Assembly (NCBI RefSeq): GCF_026213295.1
Contig: NC_079413.1
Location: 19,864,378-19,928,377, forward strand
Direction: 5' to 3'
DNA from: Gadus chalcogrammus
Lineage: Eukaryota; Chordata; Actinopteri; Gadiformes; Gadidae
DNA: 64,000 nucleotides
Part shown: positions 21,726-32,517 of the stretch, one piece after another
How the letters are laid out: the number at the start of each line of letters is the position of its first letter
Position numbering within the stretch: position 1 is the stretch's first letter
Position numbers and translations under genes: made by a program
Notes under the pieces: generated by a model
The model's database searches: none
Seen by the model: only the letters and a program-made list of their open reading frames with translations
Told to the model about the DNA's origin: nothing

Positions 21726-22378
21726 CTGTTTCAGGTAGCTGAAACAGAGGCCCTAACATGGACAAAAAGCATAGATCCACTTACTTTTCCCCCACGGAAT
21801 TGGAAATTCTAATGAACGTGTATGCCGAGCAGTTACCCATTTTAACAAAAAAAAGCAATACCGCGCAGCGAGAGCGCGAGAGAGAGCTTGGCAGGAAATA
21901 GCTGAACAAGTCAATGCGTGAGTCAAATAAATTAGTAAAATAAAATAAAATAAGAGGAAAGTTTAATATCTTCCACTTATTCAATATGTAAATTGTGGTG
22001 TGTGTGTGTGTGTGTCAATTTACGCAACCCCGAGTTGCCCCACGAGGACTTGGCGGCAAATGAAGTACAAAAATATAGTTTAAACAGGTAAACTAATGTT
22101 TAATTGAAATCAAATCAATTGTGCTGTTTTGCCTGCTCTACCTAATTTAACAGCTATGTTCAACATGTATTATATTTGTATACTATATTTAAGCAGTAAA
22201 TGTAAGTAGTACATTTCCCAGCCACCCCAACACTGCCAATATTTAATAGGATATAGATATATTAGAAGGCTACACCTAGGCAAAATGCATTATAAATATG
22301 TATGCGTCCTCAAAATAGCGCTTACTGAATATTAGGGAAACATTTTCCTCCATGTTAGCATGTTAGCTCACCGTTTTT
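21726..22378. mobile_element. Second Harbinger copy, inverted, truncated
   Basis: Starting at the right edge of the first element, the same family lies in the opposite orientation. A terminus (TGTTTCAGGTAGCTG) is followed directly by ATGGACAAAAAGC of the Myb-like gene, and the sequence then mirrors 20895-21505 backwards to about 22378. The two copies form an inverted repeat with arms of about 600 bases and a spacer of about 250. The junction itself is a perfect 14-base hairpin (21721-21752). Confidence 0.8.
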
Positions 22379-23328
22379 TTAAGAAATATATGATCTAATG
22401 TGCAACAATGAACAATTGCAACACTAAACAGTTTCAAGTTCTTGCTCAGATTAAATAACATGAATAAGGCTCAGACTGTTTCTTTAAAAACAAATCTTTT
22501 CTCAATGTAATGTGCAACAATGAACAATTGCAACACTAAACAGTTTCAAGTTGTTGCTCAGATTAATTTTTACTCCCCCCCCCCCCCCAATCTTTAGCCC
22601 TGATGACTTTCACTCAATCATGTTTTTTGCCAGAAAAATCTCCATATCCACATTATCTGCAGGATAATAATACCAAAAATTTGAGTGTACATACGATGTA
22701 CCCTACATGTTACTCCCGTACACCACAATGCAATGCGGTCGTGTGTTTCCGGAGGAGAAGAAGAAGCTGAATAATCGCGAAAACAAATATATTTAATGAT
22801 GGAGACTCCGGCTTTCGTTTAGAAATGTCAACAATTTATTTGGGATTTAACATAGAATATTTAACATTCAAAATTAATTTAATAAAAAATTTAAACAAGG
22901 AAATGTAAGATTCAACATCAATACAACCTCCAGCTTTCCTCGTGAGTGCCCGGTTTGTTTACATGATGTGGGCGCATCTGTCTGCGTCACACAAATACCC
23001 GGCGCATTTACTGACGCAAATTACGTTTAGAAATGTTCAGCGTAGTGTCCGAATTCTCGTTTGTTCGTTCCCTCAATAGTGCACTATATCATGAACATAT
23101 AGGGAATAGTGAGTGAGTGAATAGGGAACGATTTCGAACACAGCTACGGTGTGCGCAACTGTGCATTTGCGGCGCAGCATGTTCAACACATGCGGTCCTC
23201 TACTTAATATGTCCGTATGGAAACTCGTTCGGTACGCCTCCGCACCGAACCGAGCACCCCGTACCGAAACGGTTCAATACAAATACATGTACCGTTACAC
23301 CCCTAATTATTTGATATAGATATCTATG
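22379..23328. other. Repeat-rich non-coding stretch
   Basis: A block of about 60 bases beginning ATGTGCAACAATGAACAATT is directly duplicated (22397 and 22504). A C14 run lies at about 22575. Near 23050-23110 a fish MITE-like AGTGCACTATATC and AGGGAATAGTG sequence is seen. At 23190-23310 a hAT-like right end (GTACCGTTACACCCCTAATT) occurs. No gene and no missing SLC5A7-like exon was found here. Confidence 0.5.
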
Positions 23329-24093
23329 CATACTATGATATTATTTAGATATAGAGCTCCAGGATTCCCGCCAGAGCACCCGGAGCATTATAGAATATTT
23401 ACAGAACACGGCCAAAGGCTGTGTGCGCTGTGGTATCCCGGTGCTCGGTTGAGCCGGAATCCACTTACAAAACTCGCTCGGCATTGGGGTTAAAGCCGTT
23501 TCAGGCATTTATTCACAAACAACTTAACAATCAACCATAAAGGAGACGCGGTCTCTCGGGCCTCCGTGGGCCTCTTGGCTCTCTCACTGCCACGAGCACT
23601 TCCTTCCTGCTCCCGTGCCCCTGCTGTGCTGGGCTGGTCCTCCTTTTAACATGGCTCCCGTGCTTTCGCCCAGGTGTCCCCCAATCACCCTGATTGGGGT
23701 GCCGAAAGGGCTGCTCTCTCTCGCCGGCTGGTGGGTGGGGGTGGTACACCCCGTCCTCCACGGTACCCCGGGCCCGTCCAGGCCGAGGACCACGTGGCGG
23801 GATGCCACAGCGCCTCGTCATTGCGATCTATCCACTGTAAACAGAGCGCACGGTACCGTGGCTGCAAGCTGATCAGGGCCACACCCCCACCCTCCTCCTT
23901 GACCCGCCTCTCTCCTTGCATTAAAGCTACAGACACCGAAACGGCGCGTTTGGGGAAAGCTCAATGTGCGACTGCCTTGTATTGGCTGTATTTCTGCACC
24001 TCGGCTGAATTTCGGGAACGTCTTCAAATACTGTGTCAGGGGCCCACTAATACCTATATTAAAGCATCCATAAAGTAGCATGCCATGGGACCT
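23329..24093. mobile_element. Family-A TTAA element, truncated, carrying a solo LTR
   Basis: The right end is GCCATGGGACCT followed by TTAA (24094-24097). The body matches 16562-16900 in reverse orientation, including GAGCTCCAGG and the AATATTTACAGAACACGGC stretch. The left end is missing. It is split by the LTR at 23429-23809. Confidence 0.75.
23429..23809 (-). mobile_element. Solo LTR with GCGC target duplication
   Basis: On the minus strand the 381-base unit starts TGTGGCATCCCGCCACG and ends GGGATACCACA. It holds an AATAAA signal and is bordered by GCGC on both sides (23425-23428, 23810-23813). The undisturbed target is visible in the sister family-A copy at 16799-16802, where GCGC occurs once. 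Confidence 0.85.
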
Positions 24094-24170
24094 TTAATCT
24101 GCGTCATGGAAATGGGCTATTTCTAGATGGACTGCCCTACCCTTACAGACAGGTAAAGATGACTCCTTAA

Positions 24171-25245
24171 CGCCTCGTTTCCACATACGTACATTCTCGT
24201 ATGCGATCCAACCGTCTCCGACCGAAAGTCCATTCATTCCTATGTGATTCTCCGTAATGTCCGTTTTTCCTCCGAGACTCCTCCCCTCCGTAAAATTTCT
24301 GTCCGGTATGTCCGTAATATACGTTCAAAAAATGTAACTTTCGCCGTCGTTTTACGGAGATACCGTATGAAAGTTTTTATGTTTTTCACAAAACTTGTCG
24401 GCTAAGTACCTTGCAGGCCAAACTCCTCAGCGATCTCTTTCCAAGCCTGTTGGTTTTGTTTTTATCTCTGTATATGTCGATCCTCATGTTCCAAAGTACC
24501 GGTCTCCTATCCGCTTATCCGGGGTCGGGTTGCGGGGGGAGCAGCTCATGCAGGGGGCCCCAGACTTCCCTTTCCCGGGCCACATTGACCAACTCTGACG
24601 GGGGGATCCCGAGGCGTTCCCTGGCCAGTGTTGAGATATTATCTCTCCAACTAGTCCTGGGTCTTCCCCGAGGTCTCCTCCCCACTGGACGTGCCTGAAA
24701 CACCTCCCAAGGAAGGAGCCCAGTGGGCATCCTTACCAGATACCCGAACCACCTCAGCTGACTCCTTTCTAGGTAAAGGAGCAGCGGCTCTAATCCGAGT
24801 TAGGGAGAAGCCAGCCACCCTTCTGAGAAAACTCATCTCGGCCGCTTGTACCCGCGATCTCGTCCTTTCGGTCATCACCCAGCCCTCATGACCATAGGTG
24901 AGGATAGGAACGAAGATCGACCGGTAGATCGAGAGCTTTGCCTTGCGGCTCAGCTCTCTTTTCGTCACAACGGTGCGGTAAAGCGAACGCAATAGCGCCC
25001 CCGCTGCTCCGATTCTCCGGCCAATCTCACGCTCCATAGTACCCTCACTCGCGAACAAGACCCCGAGGTACTTGAACTCCTTCATTTGGGCACTCATTTC
25101 CTACCCGGAGTAAGCAATCCGCTGATTTCTCCTAACATCTTTTGTCCGTAAATAAATTCATGCCCGTACGTAAAACACTAGCGACTCCTTCCGTAAATTT
25201 ACGGAAGCACGGACACGAAAAACATACGTATGTGGAAACGAGGCG
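24171..25245. mobile_element. Harbinger-type element with TAA target, carrying a LINE
   Basis: The termini CGCCTCGTTTCCACATACGT and its inverse ACGTATGTGGAAACGAGGCG are flanked by TAA (24168-24170, 25246-25248). The minus strand near 24410-24480 has a short Myb-like fragment (LGKEIAEEFGLQ-like after frame adjustment). The middle is replaced by a LINE fragment, so the original element was only about 0.5 kb. Confidence 0.8.
24515..25100 (-). mobile_element. 5'-truncated non-LTR retrotransposon (Rex/RTE-like)
   Basis: The minus strand encodes the C-terminal part of a fish LINE polyprotein: EFKYLGVLFASEGTMEREIG, RKAKLSIYRSIFVPILTYGH, AAEMSFLRRVAGFS, then after a frame change GRRPRGRPRTSWRDNISTL and LPPQPDPG. 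The stop is followed by a tail resembling CCCCGGATAAGCGGAT. Reverse transcriptase catalytic motifs lie upstream and are missing, as expected for 5' truncation during insertion. Clade assignment is from memory of fish Rex-type elements and is tentative. Confidence 0.75.
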
Positions 25246-25248
25246 TAA

Positions 25249-26285
25249 TGCTTTAAAAGGCCTCGTCCCCTCTTATGTCTATTGGCCTGAAGAAATCAAC
25301 ACCAACATAATGTCTTTAGGCAAGTCAAACATTTTCTGATTACCCAGAGCCGATTAGAGACGTTTGTATGTTACACAATGTGATATGATGGTGCAAGGGA
25401 GTTTGCACAGGGGATCCAATATCTTTGCCGCAGCTGAGACATCATGTCGTTTTTCCACTGTGTCCTACTTGTTGACGGATGTTTTTGAGTAACAACATGA
25501 TGGTCTTTCGGCAAGATTGCTTGATACTTGGTCTCCTCTGGCATGGACAATAGGCTTAACCTTCCGTCCTAGGTCTGACCTAAGCTTGAACTTTTCTTCT
25601 TGACAGTAAGTTCTCTCTTTAGTAGTGCACTTTCTTCCTTGAATCCTTGCTACTGATATAGAAGTGGACAATATCAGATTTAGCTTTTCTAATTTAATCT
25701 ACTGACAGATTGGATGCTGTGAGTGAGGTGATAGTTAGGGTCCGAGCAGCGAAGCTGCTTGGTTCCCTATTGTTTCTGTAATGTTTTTTTTCCCCCTCAA
25801 ATTCTGTAAAAGTCATACTGCTAATAATGCTGTTCCAAGATGAGTAGTAGCGGGTTAGAACACTAGGGCTTTCGTGTTGTTCTTTTACTAATGTATTTAC
25901 TAATCTATTATTTTTTATTTTAATCCTCCAGAATAATTGACATGCTATTAGAGGTAAATTGGGCAACTCTTGTTCTGCCCATTGCTGAAAGACTGAGCCA
26001 TTTCTCCAGCAATGACAACCTTGGAGAGGTTCAGCAGTTTGACCACGGGACGCTGAATCAGCTGGATAATCCTTGGTGTTGATTTATAACCACTGCTTGA
26101 CATCTGATACTTCCCTGACGGCACTGTATCGATTGACAATGAATGTCTCTGAATCATTTGGTTTCATTCTTGATGTACTTTAAGCAAGTACTGTCAGTCC
26201 AGAATCCTGAACTGTCTAGTTAAATCTGTAGCTCTTTGGCTAACATTCATAGAGGTACAGATGGAATTCCCAATCATCTGACTGA
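25249..26285. other. Non-coding stretch, old repeat remnants
   Basis: At 25737 the sequence GGGTCCGAGCAGCGAAGC matches the edge of the diffuse repeat ending at 55167. Otherwise no gene, terminal repeat or transporter exon was recognised. Confidence 0.45.
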
Positions 26286-26960
26286 TGTCAGTTTTTCTCG
26301 GAGCAGGAGCTTTTCCAGAGTCCTTTCTCTGGGACTCCAACCCAGATTCTAGGACTCTAACCCACACAGAATTTGGGTCTCAAACCCTTATCCTTTCTCT
26401 CTGGTATCAGATCATGTATCTTTCTTGTACAAATAGAAAATAAAGGGAAATTTAAAAAGGCATTTTAGTAAGTAAAAGAAAACATATGCAAAGAAATGAG
26501 TAAAATAGAATGTGCAATGTATTTAAGATCAGATCAACAGTCTCTCCGGTACCCACGTTGGGACTCCAATCCGACCTAAAGGAACTTGGTACTCTCTCTG
26601 GGACTCCAACCCGGACTCTATTCTAGGACTCTAACCCAGAAACACGTCGGGACTCTAACCACGAACCAAAGACTTTATTCTGGGACTCCAACCCAGACAC
26701 ACGTCGGGACTCTAACCCAGACAGAACTCAGGTCTTTCTCTGGGACTCCAACCCTACCTAAAGGAACTTGGTCCTTTCTCTGGGACTCCAACCAAGATTC
26801 TAGGACTCTAACCCAGACAGAACTTGGGTCTCAAACCCTTAGCCTTTCTCTCTGGTATCAGATCATGTATCTTTCTGGTAAAAATAGAAAATAAAGGAAA
26901 AGTTAAAAAGGCATTTTAGTAATAAATTGGAAAATAAAGGCAAAGTTAAAAAAAAGCTTT
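26286..26960. repeat. Direct-repeat block rich in GGGACTCTAACCC-like motifs
   Basis: A segment of about 165 bases at 26310-26475 recurs at 26765-26930 with few changes; both contain CTCTGGTATCAGATCATGT and an A-rich AATAAAGG tail. Between and within them the phrases GGGACTCCAACC and GGACTCTAACCC recur more than ten times. The block adjoins the 3' end of the L2 LINE. Confidence 0.7.
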
Positions 26961-27616
26961 TTAAAATGTAATGTATTTAAGATTTAGCAGAAAGCTAAAG
27001 CAAACATAAAAGTCTTCAATCTTGTTTTAAAGGTGCTCAGAGTTGGGGCAAGTCTTAAATCCTCAGAGAGTTTATTCCAGCAATTTGTTGCATAGTAACT
27101 TAATCCTGCTTTCCCATCTTTTGTGTTTACTCTGGGGATGATTAACAGATTGGTCTCAGAAGATGTTAGTGTTCTAGAAGGCTTATGTATTGGAAGCATA
27201 TCAGTTAAATATTTTGGGCCTAAACCATGTAGGGATTTATAGGTTACCAACATGATTTTAAAATCAATTCTCTGACCTACAGGAAGCCAATGTAAGGATT
27301 TAAGAATTGGTGTAATATTCTCACATTTTTTGGTCTTTGTTAGAACTCTAGCAGCACCATTCTGAACAAGCTGAAGCTTCCTTAGAGTTTTGTTTTGGGA
27401 CCTGTAGGGAGAACCATTGCAGTAATCAAGCTTACTAGTGATAAAGGCATGTACAAGTTTTTGTAAGTCTTCGGTGGACATGAGCCCTCTAAGTCTTGCT
27501 ACATTTTAAGGTGATAATATGCAGATTTTGTAACTGATTTGATGTGACTGTCGAACTGTTAATCAGAATCCATGATAAACCCTTGATTTCTGGCTTTGAT
27601 TGAGTTTTCAGAGACA

Positions 27617-28021
27617 GAGAATGAAGGTGTTGGGTTACTTTAAGCCGTTGGGTTACTTTATTTGGAGTTTCCCACCATAAACTGGGGAGGCCACACGCAG
27701 GGTAAAGGTGTAACAATGATTTATTCAATAAGATTGAACAGAAACTAAGGTAAAGTTAATGGGATGTGGTGTAAGTCAGTAATATGTGATGTAACCAAAA
27801 GTGTGGTGGAAGATCAGTCATGGAAACAACCAAACAAAAGCCTAAAGCCAGCAGAGGAGAGGAAAGCGCCTGGGGTGTTGGCACGGCAGGTATTTTCTAC
27901 ACTCCCCAATCAGCAGGGTCATTGCACACACCTGAGACCTGCACACAAGAAAGGGAGTTGACAGAACAGGCAAGCAGCACAAATTGGCGGAGCCTTGAGA
28001 GACCCACCTGGGTCGTTACAC
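27617..28021 (-). mobile_element. Probable solo LTR inside the L2 LINE
   Basis: Read on the minus strand this block starts TGTAACGACCCAGGTGGG and ends AGTAACCCAACA, with AATAAA signals near the end. LINE homology stops on one side and resumes on the other (ACACCAAATACAATTATC). No clear target duplication was found; a 14-base stretch (GTTGGGTTACTTTA) is doubled at one edge. Confidence 0.45.
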
Positions 28022-28812
28022 ACCAAATACAATTATCTCTGTTTTTTCCTCATTTAGTTGAAGGAAATTTTGGCACATCCAGTCTTTCACTTGCTCAATG
28101 CACTGGCACAGCAGATCTGTGGGCCGATAGTAATTTGGTGATAGCGATACATAGATTTGCGTGTCATCAGCATAGCAAAGATGGTCAATATTGTTATTTT
28201 GCATGATTTGCCCTAGTTGGAGCATGTAGATAAAGAGGTTCCCAAGATTGAACCTTGTGGGTCTCCACATGTGACGTTGGTTGATTCTGATACAAAGTCG
28301 CCAATGGAAACACATTAGTTCCTATTTTATAGGTAGGACCTGAACCAATTTAAGACTGTGCCTGAAAGCCCCACCCAGTTTTCTAACCTGTCCAAAAGTA
28401 TTGCATGGTCTACAGTGTTGAACGCAGCACTGAGGTCTAGTAGCATTAGTATTGAGGTTTTGCCAGAGTCTGTTTTAAGACGGATGTTGTTTACAACTTT
28501 AATAAGGGTGGTCTGAGTGCTGTGCAGGGACAACTTTCTCGATTTTACTTATGAAGGGTAGATTTGATATTGGTCTGTAGTTGTTAATAATAGAGGTATC
28601 TAGGCTCCGCTTTTTTAAAAGGGGTTTAATAACTGCAGTTTTCAGGGATTTTGGGAAGTGGCCTGACTGGAGAGAGTTGTTAACTATCTGCAATACGTCT
28701 ATTGCTAGGCAGTCAAAAACATTCTTAAAGAGGTTGGTAGGTAAAGTATCAAGGCAACAGGTGGATGGCTTTAGTTGTGTCACAGTTTCCACAAGAGTTT
28801 AAGAGTCTATAA

Positions 28813-29174
28813 CAGGGGTACTCAAGTAAAAATGATGAGGGGCCACAAAAAAAAAATTCAGTGACTCAAGGGGCCATTTATTTGGACCGTGTAAATTACG
28901 TGCATACGTCTCTGCGTCTAAAACGACCCTAAATCGGCCTTGACTGCTGCTGAGATGGACTGTCTGCCTCGAGTTTGGGAGGGCTAGAGCGGTCTGTGGG
29001 CTGGAGTGCTATCTGTTTATCGTTGCAACCCCCAGCCTCGTATTGAGATCGCGGCGCGCGGTTTCAAAATAAGAGCGCCCAGCACGATTTTTTTTTTTTT
29101 TTATAATTAAAAAAACTTTTCAAAACAGCTCGAGGGCCACAAAAGGCCCGCGGGCCGCTACTTGAGTATGACTG
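28813..29174. mobile_element. hAT MITE (362 bp) with perfect 8-bp target duplication
   Basis: The termini CAGGGGTACTCAAG and CTTGAGTATGACTG are inverted. GTCTATAA flanks both sides (28805-28812 and 29175-29182) and fits the hAT preference. The element has no coding capacity and interrupts the L2 LINE. Confidence 0.92.
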
Positions 29175-31149
29175 GTCTATAACATTAAAGCATGCCATCC
29201 CTGCCACGTTACTTTTGCCTGAACAGGGTGGTAGTCCAACATTTTTGTTTGAAGTGGAGATATTGGTAGCGCGTCTGATGCCTTCAATTTATCAGTATAA
29301 AAAGCTGCAAACTCAGTGCATTTCTGTGTGGAATGGAGATCAGGGGGAATTTGTATTGGGGGGTTGGTCAGTCTGTCAACAGTTGCAAATAGGGTTTTTG
29401 CATTATTAGTATTGGTTTTAATGATATTGGAGAAAAATGTTTCTCTAGCATTTTTTAAGTCTAAATTGTAGGCACGGAGGCTCTCTTTATAGATATCATG
29501 GTGAATATGAAGTTTTGTTTTACGCCAGATGCGTTCAACCTTCCTGCATTCTTTTTTCTGTGCTGTTACAGAAGCAGCTTTTCTCCAGGGTGCCTTTTAC
29601 CTTCCAGAAATCGTTTTAACCTTATAAGGTGCAATGACATCTATGACTTTCAATATTTTCTCATTAAAGTTTTCTACAAGATCTTCAGCAGAACATGGGT
29701 TGAGAGTTGATAGCAAGGAGATGGCCTATTTAAAAAGTATATTAGATTCTTCATTGATATACCGTTTTTTAACAGTATTTGATTTTCTCTGTATGTCGGG
29801 AATAAAAGATATATTAAAGAAAACACAAAAGTGGTCAGACAAGGAAAGATCAGTCACAGAGAGATCATAAGAACATTGAGGCCCTTTGGGATAACCAGGT
29901 CTAGAGTGTGCCCCTTACAATGAGTAGCCTCTTTCACATGTTGAGACAGTTCAAATGTGTCCAAAATGCTAAAAAAAAAAATTGCACACTTGTCATTCAA
30001 ATCATCAGTATGAAAATTGAAGTCACCAGTTATAACTACACAGTCAAAGTCTGTGGAAATGCTAGACAATAATTCTGTGAAGTCATCGAAATCATTTGCA
30101 GAGTATGTGGGTGGCCTGTAAATAATTAATAGGAGAACTCTGGGGAGCATTTCAATACAGCACAAAGGTATTTGAATGATGGAAAATAACAACTGTTTCC
30201 CCCGAAAAACATTTTTTAATATAGCAGCAACCCCTCCACCTTTTTTTCCAGATATGCATGCATCGTAAAAAAGTTATAGTTGGGAGGAGCTGTCTCTATC
30301 AGAACGGTTGCGCTGTTATTTTGTTCCAGACATTTTTCAGTTAAAAACATAAAATCCAGTTTAGAGGTGGTAATAAAATCATTAACTAGAAAGGATTTGT
30401 TATTCAGAGACCTAACATTAAGTAGACCCATCCTGATGGTGTTGTTGATAGGCTTTAAGGTTGTTTTTGGTTTGGAGGCAATCGGTATGAGATTTGTGAG
30501 GTTAGCAGTGTGTCTAAATTTCCCTTTGTTTACTCTCTTGGTGGTTACAGCAGGAATGCAGATTCCTTTACACTGTGTCTACGGCTGAACCCTTTTTTAT
30601 CTCATTAATACTCAGGACTACTATCAGTACAGGGGGGGGGGCTGGGGCTTCCTCCGCTTGGGTGTTATCAGCCTCTGGCCATGACGTGGCGATGCTATCA
30701 TTGACACAGATGCAAGTTTGATGTCAACATATTCCAGTTTCTTAAAATCAGCTGGAAAATCGCAAAGGGAGGAGACAGTGGAGCTTGAGTTGTTGTTGTG
30801 GCTATGGGAGAGATGAGGCTTGAGGTCATCATCGATGGGGGAGTCGAGAGGATGGGGGAAGGCACGTTGTCCATGGCGACTGGCAGGCTGTTGTCTCTCT
30901 TCAAGGTCTGTGGTCTGTCTGCTATCTGTGTGTCAGATTGGATGCGTCGGGGAGGCTGTAGTCTCGCTTCTTCTCAACCTGTGCTCTGACTGTGGCCTGT
31001 GCGTCAGACCTTGGAGATTTGTGGGAGAGCGAGAAGAGAAGATGGTAGGAACACATGGTAGGAACATGCATGCACATGTAGACTATAAGACTAGTTCTGT
31101 TCCCATGTACCCTCCTTAACAAAAGTAAATATGCATTTGGATCAATATA

Positions 31150-31345
31150 TACGGGGAAGGATAGTGTTCCAGCTACTAGGGTTTTAGTCCCCCAGCTGAG
31201 AGGTCCCGGGTTTGAAGCCTAATATCTGTAGCCTTCCTGCAGGCATCATGAGCAAGAGGACTAAGCTTCTGAATTACTGTTTTGTACTGTATTGACTGTA
31301 ATGTACTTGTATCTGATCTTTGGATAAAAGCATCAAGTAGGCACA
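31150..31345 (+). mobile_element. tRNA-derived SINE, plus strand
   Basis: The head has a B-box-like GGTCCCGGGTTTGAAGCC, followed by GTAGCCTTCCTGCAGG and GAGCAAGAGGACT. The tail is TGTACTTGTATCTGA then TTTGGATAAAAGCATC. This order is typical of a common teleost SINE; the final bases are cut short. Confidence 0.7.
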
Positions 31346-31448
31346 AAAAAATAACTGCCGCCAGTGGGAATCAACCCAATACCCTTGGAGTGTCCACACC
31401 CTTCCAATGGGGAGCACTGTGGGCTGACTACCTGTGTGTGTTCCTCAG

Positions 31449-31666
31449 ACTGGAACAAGACATCCTATGGGTCTCCTTCTCCGTTTGAACGTGGTGATGG
31501 AGTAATTATCTTCCCCATCGCTCTGAACTACCTCACACCACCCTACATCGGCATCATCGGCATCAGTGCAGTGGCGGCCGCTGTGATGTCCTCAACTGAC
31601 TCGGCCTTGCTCTCTGCTGCCTCCACCTTTTCCAACAACATCTACAAGAACATCCTGAGGCCCCAG
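31449..31666 (+). CDS. SLC5A7-like exon encoding late transmembrane segments
   Basis: The exon encodes [40 protein letters not shown] and [20 protein letters not shown], ending [10 protein letters not shown]. The VMSSxDSxxLSA signature is the conserved sodium/solute symporter region seen in CHT1 (VMSSADSSILSASSMFARN). The acceptor is cctcag|A, whose phase expects a preceding G as in family members; the donor is CCCAG|gtgagg. The reading frame is undamaged. The exons that should precede it were not found in the 12 kb upstream. Confidence 0.85.
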
Positions 31667-31965
31667 GTGAGGCCCATCTTCATCTTTGTAGACTTTTTAG
31701 ACAAAGGGATTGGTTTGTTTGAGACTAGTAATAAATGCGTGTCAGTTTCGTTTTGCCCAACCTAGAATTATTTTAAGATATTCAGAAAAGACGAAGGGAA
31801 AGAGGTGTGCAGAAAATAACTTGAATTTTTTATCCAATGTGGTTGCAAGTGTCTTTATCTTGGTTTCCCCATGGACTCGGGTTTCACCGGAGAAAATGGC
31901 ATGTTTGACGGTGCCAGAACGGGAACTTTGAGCTAATGGTGGCTATTGTTCCCCTCTCTTTCTAG

Positions 31966-32517
31966 GCATCACAAAGAGAGATGCAGTGGGTGATCCGTGC
32001 TGTTGTGCTAGTTATGGGCGTTGCAGGAACTTCACTCACCTTTACCAAAAAGGGGACGCTTGTGATGTGGTACATCGGAGCATCAATGACCTACAACTTC
32101 TTGTTACCTCAACTGATCTGTGTGCTTTTCTTGGAAAAGGCAAATGGTTACGGGTCTCTCACAGGCTTTGTGGTGAGTTTGGTCTTGAGATTGTTGTGTG
32201 GATGGCCCAGCTTGGGGATCCCGGCGGTTCTCCATCTCCCAGGTGGCTCCTTCGAGGATGGGGTTCACGTCCAGCGCTTCCCGGTCAATACTCTGTGCAT
32301 GCTGTGCTCCTTGGCCTGCATCCTGACTTTCTCCTACCTGACAGCTCTACTTTTTGACCAAGGCATAATCCCTGAGGCATGGGATGTGCTCAATTTCCTT
32401 AAGCTGCCCAGAAAGCTACCAAGTTTGGGGGCTTCCAACGAAGACAAGAAGCGGAGGTTGGAGGAAAAAGACCCTCAACGAGATCCCTCAGAGCCAATGA
32501 TGAACACTACATGTTAG
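31966..32517 (+). CDS. SLC5A7-like terminal exon
   Basis: Starting after ttctag, this 184-codon exon encodes ASQREMQWVIRAVVLVMGVA, hydrophobic segments (TLVMWYIGASMTYNFLLPQL, CVLFLEKANGYGSLTGFVV, TLCMLCSLACILTFSYLTAL) and a charged tail ending PSEPMMNTTC, then TAG. It covers the last transmembrane segments and the cytosolic tail of a choline-cotransporter-like protein. FPQLLCVLFVKGTNTYG in CHT1 aligns with LPQLICVLFLEKANGYG here. The tail is shorter than the CHT1 tail. An undamaged frame suggests recent function or a functional relative elsewhere. AATAAA-type signals are weak downstream. Confidence 0.87.
   Translation, partial: ASQREMQWVIRAVVLVMGVAGTSLTFTKKGTLVMWYIGASMTYNFLLPQLICVLFLEKANGYGSLTGFVVSLVLRLLCGWPSLGIPAVLHLPGGSFEDGVHVQRFPVNTLCMLCSLACILTFSYLTALLFDQGIIPEAWDVLNFLKLPRKLPSLGASNEDKKRRLEEKDPQRDPSEPMMNTTC

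Larger units (their letters stand above)
26961..31130 (-). mobile_element. L2-type LINE, minus strand, interrupted and decayed
   Basis: Fragments of one LINE run from high to low coordinates. There is a Ser/Pro-rich 5' part (31130-30600) and an endonuclease (30430-29850; LLNVRSLNNKSFLVNDFI and ITGDFNFH plus GHTLDLVI). The reverse transcriptase follows (28790-28020; NNYRPISNLPFISK, LLDLSAAFNTVDHAIL and CYADDTQIYV), then a C-terminal region (27481-26984; YKSLHGLGPKYLTDML). Several frames and stops are needed, so it is inactive. Two insertions interrupt it: a hAT MITE at 28813-29174 and an LTR-like block at about 27617-28021. The order matches an intact element copying its RNA by target-primed reverse transcription. 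Confidence 0.85.

Noticed and set aside
31190..31225. tRNA gene on the plus strand
   Set aside because: The B-box-like stretch is followed by SINE body and tail, so it is a SINE, not a functional tRNA gene.
22379..31448. Missing SLC5A7-like exons in this interval
   Set aside because: I looked for sequences encoding the TYTDVVQLF-like and WQAYFQRVL-like family motifs and saw none; the interval is explained by repeats, though a translated search would be more sensitive.
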